DNA of 64,000 nt, taken from positions 1-64,000 of the forward strand of contig URJS01000001.1 of assembly GCA_900548205.1 (NCBI GenBank), written 5' to 3'. Numbering within the stretch: the stretch's first letter is position 1; the number at the start of each line of letters is the position of its first letter. The DNA is from an uncultured Roseburia sp. (GTDB taxonomy: Bacteria > Bacillota > Clostridia > Lachnospirales > Lachnospiraceae). This document shows, piece after piece, positions 25,463 through 34,294 of the stretch. Both the position numbers and the translations under genes were made by a program. The notes beneath the pieces were generated by a model. The model searched no databases. It worked only from the letters and a program-made list of their open reading frames with translations, and was not told where the DNA came from.

Positions 25463-26182
25463 GTGGAGAAAAAGAACGCAGGTGATAAAATAAAGCTGTT
25501 GCTGATCGACGGGGATGAGAGTATGGCCTATCTGATCCGCCGTATTCTATCGAAAGAAAAATACAGGATATACACGGCACAGACAGGAAAGGTGGGTATG
25601 GAGCTTGCGGCGAGCATCTGTCCGGATCTTATTTTTATGGATGTAAGGCTTTCAGATGTAGATGGGCTGGCATTGCTTCAGAAGCTTCGGCAATGGACGG
25701 ATTGCCCGCTCGTCATTTTATCAGAGGAAGCAGGGTATAGCCGGAAGGCAGAGGCATTATATGCGGGAGCGGATGATTACATCGTAAAGCCGTTTCATGA
25801 GGAGGAGCTTGCAGCGCGTACATATACCGTGCTGCGACGCAGGATTCCGCAGGGGAGCCCTGCGTGCTATGAAGCGGGGGAATTAAAAATTGATTTTTCA
25901 AGACGGCAGGTATCTCTTTCGGGGAATGAGGTTCATTTTTCTCCGGTAGAGTATCGGATTCTGGAGTGTCTTGCACTCAATGCAGGAACTGTCGTGACCT
26001 ATCAAATGCTGCTGGAGAAAATATGGGGACCTTATGCTTCTGGCAGCAGTCGGATTTTGCGGGTAAATATGACAAATATCCGAAAGAAGATTGAGCGTGT
26101 TCCGACGGAGCCAAGCTATATTCTCACGATTCCGAGAGTGGGGTATCGTATGGCGGAGAGCTGCGCGGCGTCTGCCATCTAG
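25463..26182 (+). CDS. OmpR/KdpE-type response regulator with altered acidic pocket
   Basis: A 239-residue regulator: receiver domain (about 1-120) with phosphoacceptor in LIFMDVRLSDVDG and lysine in DDYIVKPF, then a winged-helix output domain ending VGYRM. The usual DD pair near the N-terminus is DG (LLLIDGDES), so Mg2+ binding and phosphorylation may be weakened. No histidine kinase gene adjoins it, so it is an orphan. I start at GTG 25463, which has AGGAGG seven bases upstream; longer starts have none. It precedes a chemoreceptor gene with its own promoter. Confidence 0.87.
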   Translation: MEKKNAGDKIKLLLIDGDESMAYLIRRILSKEKYRIYTAQTGKVGMELAASICPDLIFMDVRLSDVDGLALLQKLRQWTDCPLVILSEEAGYSRKAEALYAGADDYIVKPFHEEELAARTYTVLRRRIPQGSPACYEAGELKIDFSRRQVSLSGNEVHFSPVEYRILECLALNAGTVVTYQMLLEKIWGPYASGSSRILRVNMTNIRKKIERVPTEPSYILTIPRVGYRMAESCAASAI

Positions 26183-26304
26183 TGTTAGGGATCGGGCTGC
26201 AGGAAGTTCCGGTCAAAATCAAATAAAAAGTCATAAAACAACAGAAAAAAATGATGATTTATGATGAATCACACAAAAAGAAAGAAGAATTTTGTGAAAA
26301 CCTC

Positions 26305-26333
26305 TGGAAAAAAAGGTGTCTTTGCGCTATAAT
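26305..26333 (+). promoter_or_regulatory. Promoter of the second chemoreceptor gene
   Basis: TGGAAA (26305-26310), a 17-base spacer and TATAAT (26328-26333). Confidence 0.6.
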
Positions 26334-26373
26334 GACTGTAGTACGATCAGAATAGCAAAGGAAGAAGGGGACT

Positions 26374-28443
26374 ATGGGAAAAACAAAGCAGGGGAATACA
26401 AAGACAGGGGGGAGGCTGCTGTTTAGCATCCGTAATAAGATCATCATTTGTTTTCTGGCGCCGATACTGTTTATGGTGGTGTTGGGCATCTTGTCCTATC
26501 GCACCGCGCAGAGTGGAATGAGTACATCCTTTCGGGAGTCTACGCAGCAGACGATCCAGATGGCATCCGAGAATATCGATGTAAGCAATTCCTTTATCGA
26601 GTCGGAAGTGCTTAAGTATGTAGTGGACGGCGATCTTGGAAGGTATTTTATCGGGGTGTATGATAATGATCCTGCGAAGCAGGGATCGCTTGTGAACCGG
26701 GTAAAAACGAATATTTTTGCATCGCAGGTCGGCAATGCCTTTATCAGTAATATACATATCATCACGGAGGAAGGCACCGAGATAATCTCAACCAAGAGTA
26801 AGGCGAAGGAGGGAATGTATGCCGCTTATATGAAGGATATGGCGCCGGACGGTTCCTTGGTGCAATGGGAGGATCATCATGATGTGCTGGATGAGGCGCT
26901 TGATCTGAAGAAGGAGGATTATATCCTGACTTGCCAGATGAACGCACAGTATGGAAATGCTGTGGTCGTCATAGATGTAAAGGCGTCTGCTGTGGCGTCC
27001 TTTTTAGAGAATCTGGATCTGGGAGAGGGCAGCATCCTCGGGTTTGTGACGGCGGGAGGCAGGGAAATCGCAGTAGCCAGAAAGCCGGGAGAGGAGAGTG
27101 TCGCAAGGATTGAGGACGGAACGGTGTTTGCCGATCAGGAGTTCTTCAAAAATATGGATACAGAGACACAGGTGCAGGAGATTACCTACGACGGTGAGAA
27201 ATATTTATTTTTTCATCATACGAGCGAGAGAACGAAAGCAACCGTGTGCGCACTGGTGCCGATTCATGTGGTGATCGATCAGGCAGAATCGATTAAGCAG
27301 CTTACGATTGCCGGTGTGCTGTTATCCGGTATCATAGCGGTAGTGATCGGACTTGTGATCACAAGCGGCATCCGCAAGAATATGCATCGTATTTCCGGCA
27401 GTCTTAAGGTTGTGGCAGAGGGGAATCTGGCAACGCAGGTAGCGGTATCGGGACATGATGAATTTCAGTCGCTGGCTGCCGCTGCGAATCATATGATCGC
27501 AAATAATAAGCAGCTGGTGCAGAAGGTAAATCTGGCGACAGACAGGCTTGCGGTGTCGGCAGACGAGGTGACGGAGGCATCCGGTGTAATTCAGGAATAC
27601 TCGGTGGATATTGCACATGCGATCGGTGAGATCAATGACGGTATGGAGAAGCAGTCCATGCACGCTCAGGAGTGTGTGAGCAAAACAGGAACGCTCTCGG
27701 AGGAGATTTCGCAGGTTAACCGGATTGCGAGAGATGTCTCGGAGCTGGTGTCGAATGCAGAAAGGATGATCCATCACGGCATGGAGCTGGTGCAGCTTTT
27801 GGGTGAGCGTGCCGACGAGACGACCGAGGTAACGGCAAAGGTTGAGGAGAGTATTCTGGCACTTAAGAAGGAGTCTGAGATCATCAACGAATTTGTCGGA
27901 ATGATCACGGATATATCGGAACAGACAAATCTGCTGTCCTTGAATGCTTCGATCGAGGCGGCAAGAGCCGGAGAGGCAGGACGGGGCTTTGCAGTTGTTG
28001 CAGAGGAGATTCGTAAGCTTGCGGATAATTCGGCAGAGGCGGCAGGAGAGATACGCAATAATGTAGAGCATATCAGCGCGCAGACAAGTATGAGTGTGGA
28101 GAGTGCCAAGCAGGCAGGTTCTATGGTCGCCAAGCAGACGGAGGCGGTGTCCGAGGTAACGGGAGTATTCCAGAATATGAATGATGCGATGGAGAAATTA
28201 TTCTTCAGCCTGAAGCAGATTTTGGAAAAGACGGAACAGGCGGACAGGGATCGCGAGGATGCGCTTGAGGCTGTGCAGAATATTTCGATGATTATCGGAG
28301 AGACAGCGCAGAGTGCGGAGGTCGTACGGACGGTTGCTGAGAATTTACAGAGGAATGTAGAGAACTTAAATGGTACGGCGGAGAGTCTGGATGAGAACAT
28401 GAGTGGACTAAAGACGGAGATTGCCGTATTTAAAACAGAATAA
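26374..28443 (+). CDS. Methyl-accepting chemotaxis protein (Cache-like sensor)
   Basis: A 689-residue chemoreceptor. The first membrane helix is at about residues 28-47, then an extracellular region of about 260 residues with Cache-like character (YVVDGDLGRYF, FISNIHIITEEG, YGNAVVVIDVKAS), a second helix at about 308-330, HAMP, and the signalling domain. The tip NLLSLNASIEAARAGEAGRG is identical to that of the first chemoreceptor, while the sensor domains are unrelated. Ligand unknown. GGAAGAAGGGG precedes the ATG. Confidence 0.93.
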   Translation: MGKTKQGNTKTGGRLLFSIRNKIIICFLAPILFMVVLGILSYRTAQSGMSTSFRESTQQTIQMASENIDVSNSFIESEVLKYVVDGDLGRYFIGVYDNDPAKQGSLVNRVKTNIFASQVGNAFISNIHIITEEGTEIISTKSKAKEGMYAAYMKDMAPDGSLVQWEDHHDVLDEALDLKKEDYILTCQMNAQYGNAVVVIDVKASAVASFLENLDLGEGSILGFVTAGGREIAVARKPGEESVARIEDGTVFADQEFFKNMDTETQVQEITYDGEKYLFFHHTSERTKATVCALVPIHVVIDQAESIKQLTIAGVLLSGIIAVVIGLVITSGIRKNMHRISGSLKVVAEGNLATQVAVSGHDEFQSLAAAANHMIANNKQLVQKVNLATDRLAVSADEVTEASGVIQEYSVDIAHAIGEINDGMEKQSMHAQECVSKTGTLSEEISQVNRIARDVSELVSNAERMIHHGMELVQLLGERADETTEVTAKVEESILALKKESEIINEFVGMITDISEQTNLLSLNASIEAARAGEAGRGFAVVAEEIRKLADNSAEAAGEIRNNVEHISAQTSMSVESAKQAGSMVAKQTEAVSEVTGVFQNMNDAMEKLFFSLKQILEKTEQADRDREDALEAVQNISMIIGETAQSAEVVRTVAENLQRNVENLNGTAESLDENMSGLKTEIAVFKTE

Positions 28444-28451
28444 GTAACGGG

Positions 28452-28488
28452 AAAAATCGCCCTATCGGTTGGTAGCGGCGATTTTTCT
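28452..28488 (+). terminator. Terminator after the second chemoreceptor
   Basis: AAAAATCGCC and GGCGATTTTT arms around a 15-base loop, then CTTT. Confidence 0.8.
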
Positions 28489-28574
28489 TTCTGTAAAACG
28501 GTGATTTTACTTCCATTTTTTCGTATCTGTGTTACAATAAAAAATAAACAAAATGAAGGAATTGGAGCAGGTCA

Positions 28575-29132
28575 ATGGAAAAACAAAAGCATGAGGCTAA
28601 GGGGAGTGTGTTTCGGGAGATCCTAAGCTGGATTCTTCCTTTTTTATTTGCAATTGCCGCAACATGGCTGCTGAAGAACTATATTATTGTCAATGCAGAT
28701 GTTCCGACCGGTTCAATGGAGAATGCCATTATGCCGGGAGACCGACTGATCGGAAACAGGCTGGCATATCTAAAGGATGACCCGATGCGTGGGGATATTA
28801 TTATTTTCAAATATCCCGATAATGAGGAAGAATTGTATGTAAAGCGTATTGTCGGGCTGCCGGGCGAGACAGTGGAGATCAGACAGGGGGAGATTTATAT
28901 TAATGGATCCGAGCAGCCTCTGCATGAGGATTATCTAAAGGAGAGATGGACGGTAGCGACTGGGGATTATTATTTTCAGATTCCGGAGGATTCTTATCTG
29001 GTTTTAGGAGACAATCGGAACGATTCATGGGATGCGCGGTATTGGACGAATACCTATGTACATAAGGATAAGATATTAGGGCAGGCAGTGTTTGTATATT
29101 GGCCGTTTCAGAATATGGGCAGTCTGAGGTAG
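28575..29132 (+). CDS. lepB: Signal peptidase I
   Basis: Membrane protease that removes Sec signal peptides. The 185-residue protein has one N-terminal helix (about 18-37) and the full set of family boxes: PTGSMENAI (nucleophile Ser), GDRLIGNR, YVKRIVGLPGE (general-base Lys) and GDNRNDSWDARYW. The length is typical of a Gram-positive SipS-type enzyme. GGAATTGGAG precedes the ATG. The CDF exporter gene begins 11 bases after its stop and is probably cotranscribed. Confidence 0.95.
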   Translation: MEKQKHEAKGSVFREILSWILPFLFAIAATWLLKNYIIVNADVPTGSMENAIMPGDRLIGNRLAYLKDDPMRGDIIIFKYPDNEEELYVKRIVGLPGETVEIRQGEIYINGSEQPLHEDYLKERWTVATGDYYFQIPEDSYLVLGDNRNDSWDARYWTNTYVHKDKILGQAVFVYWPFQNMGSLR

Positions 29133-29142
29133 GAGGAGAGCT

Positions 29143-30312
29143 ATGATCACGCTGTTGGCAAGATTTTTGATTCACGAGAAGGATGATAAGACAAGAATCA
29201 GACAGTCCTATGGCGTTCTCTGCGGTATTGTCGGAATTGCGCTGAATGTGCTGCTGTTTGCCGGCAAGCTTCTGGCGGGGATGCTCAGTAATTCGATCGC
29301 GATCACAGCGGATGCGCTCAATAATCTTTCGGATGCGGGGTCTTCGCTGGTGACCTTGATCGGTTTTCGTCTTGCGGGAGCGAAGCCGGATTCCGAGCAT
29401 CCGTTTGGACATGGAAGAATGGAGTATATCTCCGGCTTGGTGGTGGCTGCAGCGATTCTTTTGATGGCATATGAGCTGATCAGAGACTCGATCGGTAAAA
29501 TTCTCCACCCGGAGGAGACGGAAACGTCTCTCCTTGTTTTTATTATCTTAGCAGTGTCGATTTTTGTTAAGTTATATATGGCATATTATAACCGCAGCAT
29601 CGGCAGACAGATTGGCTCTGCGGCGATGAAGGCAACGGCGACGGACAGCCTGAGCGATGCCTGTGCAACAACGGTTGTATTTGCGGCAAGTCTGGTCGGA
29701 CATTATACAGGCGTGCAGATTGACGGATGGTGCGGTGTCCTCGTGGGACTTTTTATCATGTATGCGGGGGTGCAGGCGGCGAAGGAGACGCTTGATCCGC
29801 TGCTTGGACAGCCGCCGGAAAAGGAGCTTGTGGAGGAGATTCATAGGATTGTTACGGCACATGAACCAATTTGCGGGATTCATGACCTGATCGTGCATGA
29901 TTATGGTCCGGGGAGGCAGATGATCTCACTTCATGCAGAGGTTCCTGCGGAAGGAAATATTCTGGAGACGCATGATGCGATCGATAACGTGGAAAAGGAG
30001 CTGCAGGAAAAGCTCGGATGTGAGGCGACGATCCATATGGATCCGATCATTACGATGGATAAGCGGATCTATCAATTAAAAATGACGGTGCTTGAGATGT
30101 TAAATGAGATTGATCCGGTAATCACGATGCATGATTTCAGAGTGGTGACGGGGCCCACGCATACAAACCTGATTTTTGATATTATTGTGCCGTTTAAGTT
30201 TCATATTGATGATGAGGCGCTTACCGGGCGTCTGGAGGCGATGGTAAAGGAGCGCGTTGGGGAGAGTTATTATATAGCGATGACGATTGACAGGGCGTAT
30301 GTGAAGGAGTAG
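29143..30312 (+). CDS. CDF-family metal exporter
   Basis: A 389-residue cation diffusion facilitator with about six helices and a cytoplasmic metal-binding domain (FGHGRMEYISG loop; C-terminal IHDLIVHDYGPG and MISLHAEVP). The transport site reads NNLSD in TM2 and DSLSD in TM5, i.e. Asn-Asp/Asp-Asp rather than the His/Asp pattern of zinc carriers. This looks more like manganese-type CDFs, which would suit the manganese theme of this window; that is inference. A second ferredoxin-like domain follows at about residues 300-389. Confidence 0.9.
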   Translation: MITLLARFLIHEKDDKTRIRQSYGVLCGIVGIALNVLLFAGKLLAGMLSNSIAITADALNNLSDAGSSLVTLIGFRLAGAKPDSEHPFGHGRMEYISGLVVAAAILLMAYELIRDSIGKILHPEETETSLLVFIILAVSIFVKLYMAYYNRSIGRQIGSAAMKATATDSLSDACATTVVFAASLVGHYTGVQIDGWCGVLVGLFIMYAGVQAAKETLDPLLGQPPEKELVEEIHRIVTAHEPICGIHDLIVHDYGPGRQMISLHAEVPAEGNILETHDAIDNVEKELQEKLGCEATIHMDPIITMDKRIYQLKMTVLEMLNEIDPVITMHDFRVVTGPTHTNLIFDIIVPFKFHIDDEALTGRLEAMVKERVGESYYIAMTIDRAYVKE

Positions 30313-30365
30313 AGGCGCGTATATAGTATATGGAGTTCTTTCCGCAACAAAAGTGTGTTTTTACG

Positions 30366-30432
30366 GCATAGGATTGCAAAGCAATTAGGATTGCAAAGCA
30401 ATTGGGATTGCTTTTGCATTTCCTATGTCATA
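30366..30432. repeat. Palindromic repeat unit, copy C, with tandem 17-mers
   Basis: Two perfect 17-base direct repeats AGGATTGCAAAGCAATT (30370-30386, 30387-30403) and a degenerate third (30404-30420), bracketed by CATAGG and CCTATGTCATAA. Each unit is itself a small palindrome (ATTGC-AAA-GCAAT). The right end is the reverse complement of the 12-mer that ends copy A at 15381-15392. Confidence 0.65.
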
Positions 30433-30479
30433 AAAAAGCTGCAGGCTTATGAAATATTTTCATAGCCTGCAGCTTTTTT
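30432..30479. terminator. Bidirectional terminator between the CDF and LTA-synthase-like genes
   Basis: AAAAAAGCTGCAGGCTTATGA and its near-perfect complement (arms about 30432-30451 and 30459-30479), with T runs on both strands, between convergent genes. Confidence 0.9.
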
Positions 30480-30482
30480 CAG

Positions 30483-32810
30483 TTATTGTGCTGTTTCCGG
30501 TGTATCATTGGTACTTGTATTTGTCTGTACGTTTCCTGTTTCAGGGGAAACAGTGTTTGTTTTTGCGGTAGCTTCTTCGGGGGAAGCTGCTGCCGCCTGT
30601 GCGTCAGTCGTTTCGGAGGACGGTGTCTCCGGGTCAGTTGTTTCAGAGGATTGTGTCTCTGTTTCGGTCGTTTGTGTTTCAGTCGTTTCTGTCTCCGTTG
30701 TTTCTGTCTCGTGGATCACATCGGGGTCTGTATAGAGAATTTCTCCGACACCCTCGCGCAGCATAATACTCTTAGAACCAAGAATATTTACCGTGATAAT
30801 ATCGCCGTCCTTGACGTTTTCAAGGCTGGTCGAGATAAATGACGGAGTCAGATAATTGGTTGCGACCTTAGAGCCATTGATAAAAATCTTCGTGTTCTTG
30901 GTGAAGTTAGAGCCGTACACCGTCAATGTGTTGTTGTAGGTGTTTTTGCTGACGGAGGAAATCACCACATCCTCGACGTCCATTGTAAGCTCGCTGGCAG
31001 GATAAGGGTCTTCGCCATGATATGCGTAGCGCTTTCCGTAGAGCAGATCATATTGAAGGTTGTTGAGCCCGGATAAATAAGTCTCAGAGCCTGCCTGTGT
31101 CTGATGATAACGGAGAACTGTTCCCTCATGAATGCCGAGCTGGTTCGTTGCCTCTGCCAAAAGCTGATAAGCGGCAAGGTCTGCATCCTGCTTCGGGAGC
31201 CCCATGTTATTCCATGTAATATATTTTGTCTTAAAAATGCTGCCTGATTTCATATCAGAGTCAACCAGACCCATAGTCGGAAGATGATCGCCGAAGAATA
31301 CAACAATGGTATCTTCCCCGCGCCTCTCGATAGCGGAGATGAGATCACCGATAAAATCATCGACCTCGTGCAGCATATTTACATAGTATTCCCACTGGTT
31401 ATTGGAAGCCTCATCTGCGCCTCCGGTTACTGCAATCTTTGGATTTTCAAGAACTCTCTCACTCGGGTAATCTCCATGACCCTCTACAGTGATGGTGTAG
31501 ACAAAGTCGGACTGTCCCTCGGTAGCGTCCATTGCTTTTATGGTCTCCTCAACTAATACGTCATCGGTCGGCCAGCTGCCGGTCGGCGTAAAGGAATTGA
31601 TATTCATTAATTCCTTGCTGGTAAAGGAGTCGAAGCCCATCATGGAAAAGGCATTATTGCGGCTATAGAAGGTTGCCGTATTGTTATGTACGACATGTGT
31701 GCCATAGCCGATTTTGGAAAGTGCAGAGGCAATGCTCTCACAGTCTGTCTGCTTTAAAATCGTTTTGTACGGATATTCTCCTGTGCCGAAATATTGCATA
31801 CTCATTCCGGTCAGAACCTCAAACTCTGTGTTGGCAGTACCTGCTCCGACGACAGGAACAGTCAGATAACCGGTCGAGTAGTTTGCCTCTAAATTATGGA
31901 AATTAGGAATCGGATCCTCCGACATATTTAAAAAGTTGACGTCATACGGATCGGCAAAGGATTCCAGAAGAACACAGACGATGTTCGGCTGCGCATCAGG
32001 CGTGACCGTTGTGGCAGAGCCTGCGGAATCCACAAGTGTCTGGATTGCCTCGATCGTTTCCTCGGAGTAATCCTCCGGCTTATCCATGCCGCGGCTTACA
32101 ACACTGGTTGAAAATCCGTAAACAAAGCCGTAATCTGAATATCCCTGCGCAATATTGGAAAAATAAGAAGCAAGGATATTTGAATTCTGCGCTGCATGAG
32201 TCGTTACCGGAATACCGATAAAGACAAGGGCAAGAATGCAAAGCGGCGCAAGCACATGATGGCGCGGTCCCTGATAGCGCGGTCCCTTTGCAAAAAACAG
32301 ACCTAAGAATAAAAAGAAAGAGACAACAGCGACAACAACGATCGTAGCCTCCGCTGCAGAAAAATAGGTCGTGTTCTGCATCTGGAATAAGTCAGAAATC
32401 ATTTTTATATCTGTGTAGCTAAACGGGGTCACACGGTTAGAAAGGATCAAGCCGTTTACCGTTCCCAGGAAAATCCAGATACCGCTGATCAAAATCCGGA
32501 GCTGTGCGCGGTATTTTGTCAGGTAAACGAGCGTCAGTGAAGCAAAAATGATCAGGGCATTGTATAAAAATGCCAGTGTATGGTTGCTTAAAAAGGTAAC
32601 GGCGCTTACCAGATCACGTCTGGAAATGACCTCAATGACAAAAATTAAAAAGCATGCCAGAATAAAATGAAAAATCAGCGAATACTTATTGAGAAACGCA
32701 ATGCGTTTATAGTATTTTTCGCTGTGTGGTTTCTTTTCCGGAAGAAAAGCCAAAATACGCTCCCACCCCTTATGAAACAGAGAGCTGACAACATTAAATT
32801 TTTCTCTCAT
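30483..32810 (-). CDS. LTA-synthase-family sulfatase with TIG domain and Thr/Glu-rich tail
   Basis: A 775-residue polyglycerol-phosphate-transferase-type protein: five N-terminal helices (to about residue 215), then an extracellular alkaline-phosphatase/sulfatase fold with NIVCVLLESFADP, VGAGTANTEFEVLTG (nucleophile Thr), VEGHGDYPS and FFGDHLPTMG. At about 640-705 follows an IPT/TIG-like beta domain (VISSVSKNTYNNTLTVYGSN), then a tail of about 60 residues dominated by T, E, S and P. The family makes lipoteichoic acid or modifies glycans with phosphoglycerol. The extra domains suggest binding to, or a stalk through, the cell wall. Confidence 0.9.
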   Translation of the reverse strand: MREKFNVVSSLFHKGWERILAFLPEKKPHSEKYYKRIAFLNKYSLIFHFILACFLIFVIEVISRRDLVSAVTFLSNHTLAFLYNALIIFASLTLVYLTKYRAQLRILISGIWIFLGTVNGLILSNRVTPFSYTDIKMISDLFQMQNTTYFSAAEATIVVVAVVSFFLFLGLFFAKGPRYQGPRHHVLAPLCILALVFIGIPVTTHAAQNSNILASYFSNIAQGYSDYGFVYGFSTSVVSRGMDKPEDYSEETIEAIQTLVDSAGSATTVTPDAQPNIVCVLLESFADPYDVNFLNMSEDPIPNFHNLEANYSTGYLTVPVVGAGTANTEFEVLTGMSMQYFGTGEYPYKTILKQTDCESIASALSKIGYGTHVVHNNTATFYSRNNAFSMMGFDSFTSKELMNINSFTPTGSWPTDDVLVEETIKAMDATEGQSDFVYTITVEGHGDYPSERVLENPKIAVTGGADEASNNQWEYYVNMLHEVDDFIGDLISAIERRGEDTIVVFFGDHLPTMGLVDSDMKSGSIFKTKYITWNNMGLPKQDADLAAYQLLAEATNQLGIHEGTVLRYHQTQAGSETYLSGLNNLQYDLLYGKRYAYHGEDPYPASELTMDVEDVVISSVSKNTYNNTLTVYGSNFTKNTKIFINGSKVATNYLTPSFISTSLENVKDGDIITVNILGSKSIMLREGVGEILYTDPDVIHETETTETETTETQTTETETQSSETTDPETPSSETTDAQAAAASPEEATAKTNTVSPETGNVQTNTSTNDTPETAQ

Positions 32811-33014
32811 AGAAATCCTCCCAATAACAGTCTGCCTTGTATAAATGGCGGTAAAACGCCGAATTTTCTTCTGATGGTAAAACTGATACTAAGAGAATAT
32901 ATCGTTTTTGGGGTAAAAAATCAATCGGGAAGATGTATAAAAAAGTCTTAAGATTTACTAAATTTCTATTAGTTATGAATAAAACGTGAACAAAGTATGT
33001 CCAAAAAAATAATT

Positions 33015-33461
33015 TTATTTTATGAATTTATTAATGGCATCATTGAGGTCACGAAGTACCTGATCATCTCCTGTTTCGATGGCGTCCACGACACAGTGGC
33101 TGATGTGATCCTCAAGGATGATCTTGCCGATGTTGTTGATTGCGGAGCGTACCGCGGCAATCTGGATCAGTACCTCGCTGCAGTCGCGTCCGTCCTCGAT
33201 CATGGACCGGACGGCTTCCATATGCCCGATGGCACGGTTCATGCGGTTTAGGACAGCTTTCGTGTTCGTATGACGGTGACTGTGGGAGGATGGGGCGTTT
33301 TTATGTGTGTATGCATCGTTATGTGTATGAACACTGCCATCATCATGCGCATGTGTGTATGAGCCGTTATGCGTATGAGCGATGCCACCTGCCGCAGCTT
33401 GGCTGCTGCCATTTGCAGGCGTGTTGTCATTTGGGCGGGCGGATGCATGATCTTTAGACAT
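33015..33461 (-). CDS. CsoR/RcnR-family metal-sensing repressor with His-rich N-terminus
   Basis: A 148-residue repressor. The C-terminal 85 residues are the all-helical CsoR/RcnR/FrmR domain with ligands in DCSEVLIQI, EDHISHC (Cys, His, Cys). The first 63 residues are an extra extension with about 13 His in repeated HTHN/HAHDD/HSHRHT units, unusual for this family and likely to bind Cu, Ni, Co or Zn. GAGGAG precedes the ATG. It is divergent from the serine dehydratase operon; no copper or nickel pump lies beside it, so the target is unknown. Confidence 0.88.
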   Translation of the reverse strand: MSKDHASARPNDNTPANGSSQAAAGGIAHTHNGSYTHAHDDGSVHTHNDAYTHKNAPSSHSHRHTNTKAVLNRMNRAIGHMEAVRSMIEDGRDCSEVLIQIAAVRSAINNIGKIILEDHISHCVVDAIETGDDQVLRDLNDAINKFIK

Positions 33462-33496
33462 GGGTACTCCTCGTTTCTTCCTGTGTGTATTGGTTT

Positions 33497-33547
33497 AGTA
33501 TAGCACAGCGGAAAGGAATTGAACAGAAGAAACTTTTGCGGTATACT
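33497..33547. promoter_or_regulatory. Divergent promoters of the metal repressor and sdaAB
   Basis: Plus strand: TTGAAC (33519-33524), a 17-base spacer and TATACT (33542-33547) toward sdaAB. Minus strand: extended -10 TGC-TATACT at 33505-33497 toward the repressor gene. The two overlap, so the repressor could affect both. Confidence 0.6.
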
Positions 33548-33603
33548 GTAAAAGCAAATTTTATCACATTTTGTATTTATATTTATATAAGGTAGGAACA
33601 CAA

Positions 33604-34269
33604 ATGAATTTATTTGACATTATCGGTCCGGTTATGGTGGGACCATCAAGCTCGCATACAGCTGGAGCAGTAAAAATCGGAAGGGTTTGCCAAAAGCTTT
33701 TGGCGGAGGAGGTTAAGGACGCAAAAATTTATTTTCATGGCTCGTTTCAGGCAACCGGTAAGGGACACGGAACAGACCGTGCGTTGGTAGCCGGATTGCT
33801 TGGAATGGCAGTGGATGATCCGCGGATTCCGGAAAGCTTTGCCGCTGCGCGGGAAGCCGGGCTGACCTTTACCATGGAGGGACTTGATCTGGGAGATGTG
33901 CATCCCAATTCTGTAAAATTGGAGCTGACCGGAGTGACGGGAAGAAGATTAGAGGTTGTGGCGGCGTCGATCGGTGGAGGAAGGATTCAGATTTGTGAGC
34001 TGGATGGCCTGTCTGCCAATTTCAGCGGGGACTGCCCGACGCTGATCGTTAATAATGTAGACCAGCCGGGGCATGTGACCGAGGTTGCCACGATGCTCGC
34101 AAGAGAAAACATCAATATCGGCACGATGCAGATTTACCGTACCGGTCGCGGAGGGGATGCAGTCATGGTTATCGAGTGTGACGCGGAGATTCCGCGGGAA
34201 TCGATCGAGTGGCTGGAAGCCAGAGAGGGCATACGCAAGGTCACTTATCTTAGTATGCGGGAAATATAA
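33604..34269 (+). CDS. sdaAB: L-serine ammonia-lyase, Fe-S type, beta subunit
   Basis: Regulatory subunit of the two-subunit serine dehydratase (serine to pyruvate and ammonia). The 221-residue protein begins with FDIIGPVMVGPSSSHTAGAV, the family signature, and ends in an ACT domain (LIVNNVDQPGHVTEVATML, about residues 148-220). ATG 33604 has GGTAGGA upstream. The alpha-subunit gene starts 25 bases after its stop. Confidence 0.95.
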   Translation: MNLFDIIGPVMVGPSSSHTAGAVKIGRVCQKLLAEEVKDAKIYFHGSFQATGKGHGTDRALVAGLLGMAVDDPRIPESFAAAREAGLTFTMEGLDLGDVHPNSVKLELTGVTGRRLEVVAASIGGGRIQICELDGLSANFSGDCPTLIVNNVDQPGHVTEVATMLARENINIGTMQIYRTGRGGDAVMVIECDAEIPRESIEWLEAREGIRKVTYLSMREI

Positions 34270-34294
34270 AGAATGTTGGAAAGGAAGAAAACGG

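Noticed and set aside
30486..30842. Cys- and Val-rich plus-strand frames opposite the Thr/Glu tail
   Set aside because: They are the antisense of the low-complexity repeats and have no start signal.
34085..34294. Longer start of sdaAA inside sdaAB
   Set aside because: Frame overlap only; the ATG at 34295 has the ribosome site and begins the family sequence.
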